Shown: piece by piece, positions 61,209 to 64,000 of the stretch
Position numbering within the stretch: the stretch's first letter is position 1
Layout of the letters: every line of letters begins with the position of its first letter
DNA from: Kitasatospora mediocidica KCTC 9733
GTDB lineage: Bacteria; Actinomycetota; Actinomycetes; Streptomycetales; Streptomycetaceae
DNA length: 64,000 bases
Reading direction: 5' to 3'
Assembly: GCF_000744225.1 (NCBI RefSeq)
Contig: NZ_JQLN01000005.1
Coordinates: 1,883,001-1,947,000, forward strand
Position numbers and translations under genes: made by a program
Notes under the pieces: model-generated
The model's database searches: none
Told to the model about the DNA's origin: nothing
What the model saw: only the letters and a program-made list of their open reading frames with translations

Positions 61209-61679
61209 TCAGCGCTCCAGCGCGGCGAGCTCGGCCGCGGTGGCCGGCCGCGGCCTGGCGTTCTTCAGGACGTCGGCCGTCGCCTGCGCGCCCTCGATGG
61301 TGCGACGCGGCGGCTCGATCTTCTTGAGCGTCCGGACCGCCAGGTACGCGAGGAGCAGGCCGATCACCACATAGGCGCCCGCCACGGTGAGGAACGCGCC
61401 CCAGAACGGCAGCCAGCCGAGCCGCTGCAGCACGTAGACCAGCGCGAAGCTGAACATCGGCAGCGAGGCCAGCAGGAAGACGCCGGCCACGATGCCCTTG
61501 ACGCTTCCGAAGATGCCGCGCTTGACGTCCTGTCGGATCTCGGCCTTCGCCAGGGCGATCTCGTCGTGCACCAGGGCCGAGAGATCGGCGGTGGCCGCGG
61601 CGAACAGCTGCCCGACCGACCGCTCGCCTTCGTAGGGCAGGCGGGAGCTTCCGGTCGGGCCTGCGGTTCCTGCGGACAT
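61209..61679 (-). CDS. Phage-holin-family/DUF1469 membrane protein
   Basis: The predicted product has 156 residues. VGQLFAAATADLSALVHDEIALAKAEI is the conserved amphipathic start, and two membrane helices follow (GIVAGVFLLASLPMFSFALVYVL and WGAFLTVAGAYVVIGLLLAYLAV). The family is widespread in actinobacteria and its role is not established. It precedes nhaA in the same orientation order I expect for streptomycetes. Confidence 0.88.
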   Translation of the reverse strand: MSAGTAGPTGSSRLPYEGERSVGQLFAAATADLSALVHDEIALAKAEIRQDVKRGIFGSVKGIVAGVFLLASLPMFSFALVYVLQRLGWLPFWGAFLTVAGAYVVIGLLLAYLAVRTLKKIEPPRRTIEGAQATADVLKNARPRPATAAELAALER

Positions 61680-61774
61680 CTGGTCTTCTCCTCTGCTGAG
61701 ATTTCGGACAGCTCAGATCATGCCCCTACCGGCCAGTCGGGCACCACTTCGGCCCGCCCGCAACCGACGACGTG

Positions 61775-63163
61775 TCACCCGGCGGCACCTGCCGGCCCCT
61801 CCTGCCACCGGTCCGTCCGCGCGTCCGTCCGTGCGTCCTGCGCCCGTTGCGGCAGGCCGAGGACGTCCTGCTGGTAGACGTCGGGGATCCCGTCGCCGTC
61901 GCTGTCGCGGTCCTCCTCCTCGCAGAGCTGACGGTAGTGCCGGTTGCGCAGCTTCAGCAGCGCCGTCGCCACCAGTGCGCAGAGCAGCGACCCGATCAGG
62001 ACGGCGGCCTTCGCACGGTCGGCCAGCGCCTCGTCGTGCGGGAACGCCAGCTCGCTGATCAGCAGGGACACCGTGAAACCGATACCCGCCAGGGTCGAGA
62101 CCGCGAACAGGTCGGCCCACTTGAGCTGCGGATTGAGCTCCGCACGGGTGAACCGCGCGGCCAGCCAGGTCCCGCCGAAGATGCCGAAGGTCTTCCCGAG
62201 CAGCAGCCCGAGCACGATGCCCAGCGGCATGGCCTGGGTGAACACGGCCCGGACCGCCGACGGTGAGATCGTCACCCCGGCCGCGAAGAGCGCGAAGAGC
62301 GGCACGGCCACCCCGGCGGAGAGCGGCCGGACCAGGTGCTCGATGTGCTCGCCGGGGGAGTGCTCCTCGCCCTCCTCCCGGTGACAGCGCAGCAGCAGCC
62401 CCATGGCGACACCGGCCACGGTGGCGTGCACGCCGCTCTCGTGCATCAGTGCCCAGATGACGAACGCCAGCGGGACGAAGAGGTACCAGCCGTGCACCCC
62501 GCGCCGGTGCAGGAACCAGAAGAGCACCAGACCCGCCAGCGAGAGACCGAGCGCCCAGAACTTGATCCCCGAGCTGTAGAAGACCGCGATGATCAGGATC
62601 GCGATCAGGTCGTCCACGACCGCGAGGGTCAGCAGGAAGGCCCGCAGGGCGGACGGCAAGTGAGTGCCGACCACGGCCAGCACGCCCAGGGCGAACGCGA
62701 TGTCGGTGGCGGTCGGGATCGCCCAGCCGCCCGGGTGGCCTCCGCCGCCGCTGTTGACCGCGGTGAAGACGATCGCGGGGAGTGCCACCCCGCTGACCGC
62801 GGCGACCACCGGCAGCGCGGCGGCACTGGGAGAGCGCAGTTCCCCGGCCACGAACTCGCGCTTCAGCTCGATGCCCGCGACGAAGAAGAAGACGCTGAGC
62901 AGGCCGTCCTTGGCCCAGTTCTCCAGCGAGAGGTCCAGGTGCAGCGGAGTGGAGGGCCCCACGGTGTAGTCGAGGACGCTCGCGTAGGCAGCCGGCCAGA
63001 CGTTGGCCCAGATGAGTGCGACGACCGCGGCGAGCAGCAGCAGGATGCCTCCGACGGTCTCGGTGCGCAGGGCATCCGTCAGGTAGCGGCGTTCGGGCAG
63101 CGAGAGCCTGCCGAGGAACTGGCGGCGCTGGGTGGGCGGTTCGGTGGGCGGCGGGCTGACCAC
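61775..63163 (-). CDS. nhaA: Na+/H+ antiporter NhaA
   Basis: The predicted product has 462 residues. About twelve membrane helices are seen, with the two essential Asp in LTLAVVDDLIAIL and the conserved GLLSVFFFVAGIELKREFV and ATDIAFALGVLAV stretches. It exchanges sodium for protons for pH and salt balance. The C-terminal acidic tail (EEEDRDSDGDGIPDVYQ) resembles a thrombospondin-type-3 or EF-hand-like calcium motif, an unusual addition. Confidence 0.95.
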   Translation of the reverse strand: MVSPPPTEPPTQRRQFLGRLSLPERRYLTDALRTETVGGILLLLAAVVALIWANVWPAAYASVLDYTVGPSTPLHLDLSLENWAKDGLLSVFFFVAGIELKREFVAGELRSPSAAALPVVAAVSGVALPAIVFTAVNSGGGGHPGGWAIPTATDIAFALGVLAVVGTHLPSALRAFLLTLAVVDDLIAILIIAVFYSSGIKFWALGLSLAGLVLFWFLHRRGVHGWYLFVPLAFVIWALMHESGVHATVAGVAMGLLLRCHREEGEEHSPGEHIEHLVRPLSAGVAVPLFALFAAGVTISPSAVRAVFTQAMPLGIVLGLLLGKTFGIFGGTWLAARFTRAELNPQLKWADLFAVSTLAGIGFTVSLLISELAFPHDEALADRAKAAVLIGSLLCALVATALLKLRNRHYRQLCEEEDRDSDGDGIPDVYQQDVLGLPQRAQDARTDARTDRWQEGPAGAAG

Positions 63164-63588
63164 GCGGGAGGCCTCCTGGGCACGGGACGACGTGTGGATA
63201 CACCTGTGGTGCAGTGCCGACCAGACTTCCCGGCGCGCCTCGGAGACTGTCGCGGATCTTGTCGCGACGTTGACAGTCTACGGGGTGCCGGGAGCCGAAA
63301 ATCCGGTTTGTCGCATTTTATGGCCACTGGCCCTGGTTTGCCGCGCGGACCTCACCTGCTGAGAGGACGGCTCCGGGCCCCGAGCGGGACGGCGGTCAAC
63401 TGGGCTGTCAGCGCCGACGGTTGACTGCGGACGCGGTGACGCCGGGTCCGAACCGATCCGACTTCTGGGTCTGACTGCCCTTTCCCCTAACGGCGTTGAG
63501 CACATGCGACCCCGATGCGCCGACCATATCGTCGAGCCAGTGCGCCGCCCGCTCAGGGCGGCCTCTCGACGTGACGTGGAGGAACCCC
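63164..63588. promoter_or_regulatory. Divergent control region between nhaA and the last gene
   Basis: This 425-bp non-coding region contains an imperfect inverted repeat with outer arms GACTGTC (63245-63251) and GACAGTC (63272-63278) on the nhaA side, and AT-richer patches near 63300. The GTGGAGGAA ribosome site for the plus-strand gene is at about 63576-63584. Confidence 0.4.
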
Positions 63589-64000
63589 ATGCCCGTTCAG
63601 GAACCGGCCGATTCGGCCGGGCCCGCAGCGGCGGAACCGGCCGACCGGTCCGCAGCGCCCTTCCCGGCAGCGGGAGGTGGGGACGGAGCGCAGGGCGCAC
63701 CGCCCCTGTTACCGGCACCGTCCGCCGGCCCCGCTCGTCCTGTCGCTCCCGCCCTTCCGGTCCTTCCCGCCGCACTCGCGAGTCGTGCCGTCGTGACCGA
63801 CCGCCCCGCGTTGACCGGCCGCACCGCGTACCTGGATCGTCCCCCGTATCCGGACGCCGTGCCCGCCGCCCCGGCTGCCGCCCCCGCCCTCTTCGTCCCC
63901 GGCGCCGTCGTCGCCCGCTCGCGGACCGCCCTCACCAGCGGTCAGAGCGCACCGGACCCGCTCCGCCTCGAACGCCGCCTGCGCCCGCTCTTCCAGGGCC
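63589..64000 (+). CDS. Unrecognised protein, 5' part only
   Basis: A strong GGAGG site precedes the ATG at 63589. The frame stays open to the window end (about 137 residues). The visible part is a low-complexity Ala/Pro-rich segment (PADSAGPAAAEPADRSAAP) followed by RTAYLDRPPYPDAVP and LRLERRLRPLFQG. No domain is identifiable yet, so the function must lie beyond the window. Confidence 0.55.
   Translation, partial: MPVQEPADSAGPAAAEPADRSAAPFPAAGGGDGAQGAPPLLPAPSAGPARPVAPALPVLPAALASRAVVTDRPALTGRTAYLDRPPYPDAVPAAPAAAPALFVPGAVVARSRTALTSGQSAPDPLRLERRLRPLFQG

Overview
The window comes from a high-GC actinomycete, most likely Streptomyces or Kitasatospora. The evidence is extreme GC bias at third codon positions, frequent GTG starts with GGAG-type ribosome sites, a WhiB-like regulator, paired ArsA-type ATPases, and a housekeeping gene order that matches my recollection of the region around crp, wblA and nth in Streptomyces coelicolor.

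Layout. (1) 1-5.5 kb: four secreted or carbohydrate-active genes lie between an intact tRNA-Pro(CGG) gene at 5406-5479 and a duplicated 3' fragment of it at 161-211, so this looks like a 5.2-kb element integrated at a tRNA. No integrase remains. (2) 5.6-16.3 kb: core genes. These are a metallophosphoesterase, GatB/YqeY, a bifunctional penicillin-binding protein, wblA, two ArsA-like ATPases, DUF4177, a RidA-like protein, NUDIX, a metallo-beta-lactamase-fold hydrolase and Crp. (3) 16.4-20.7 kb: a two-component system and a membrane-anchored serine hydrolase. (4) 20.8-49.7 kb: a biosynthetic gene cluster. (5) 49.8-55.5 kb: an S53 protease with tandem Ig-like repeats, a large LuxR-family (LAL) regulator and a VapBC pair. 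(6) 55.9-64 kb: core genes again (nth, CoA-type NUDIX, MarP-like protease, metal-dependent hydrolase, alpha/beta hydrolase, holin-like protein, NhaA).

The cluster is the main item. One long minus-strand run, probably an operon, encodes SbnA, two NRPSs, MbtH, an ACP, a ketosynthase, a Cys-less ketosynthase partner (chain-length-factor type), a ketoreductase and an O-methyltransferase. Most junctions overlap by 1-4 bases. SbnB, the second enzyme for L-2,3-diaminopropionate (Dap), lies on the far side of a regulator/transporter block. The first NRPS reads Cstart-A-PCP-C-A-PCP-E and the second C-A-PCP-C-A-PCP-TE. Pocket residues read by eye give the same code (DIWEVTADDK) in the first A domain of each NRPS, a Phe-like code before the E domain, and the standard Gly code before the TE. 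The working model is a type II PKS-derived acyl chain joined to Dap?-D-Phe(-like)-Dap?-Gly, then released or cyclised by the TE. A drug-type ABC exporter (DrrAB-like) and an MMPL pump are likely export or self-protection functions, and a TrmB/LuxR-type regulator sits beside two small unrecognised genes.

The whole 16.4-55.8 kb segment separates crp from nth, which I recall as near neighbours in other streptomycetes, so the cluster appears to be an insertion into a conserved locus. All functional calls come from reading sequence motifs. No database search was possible.
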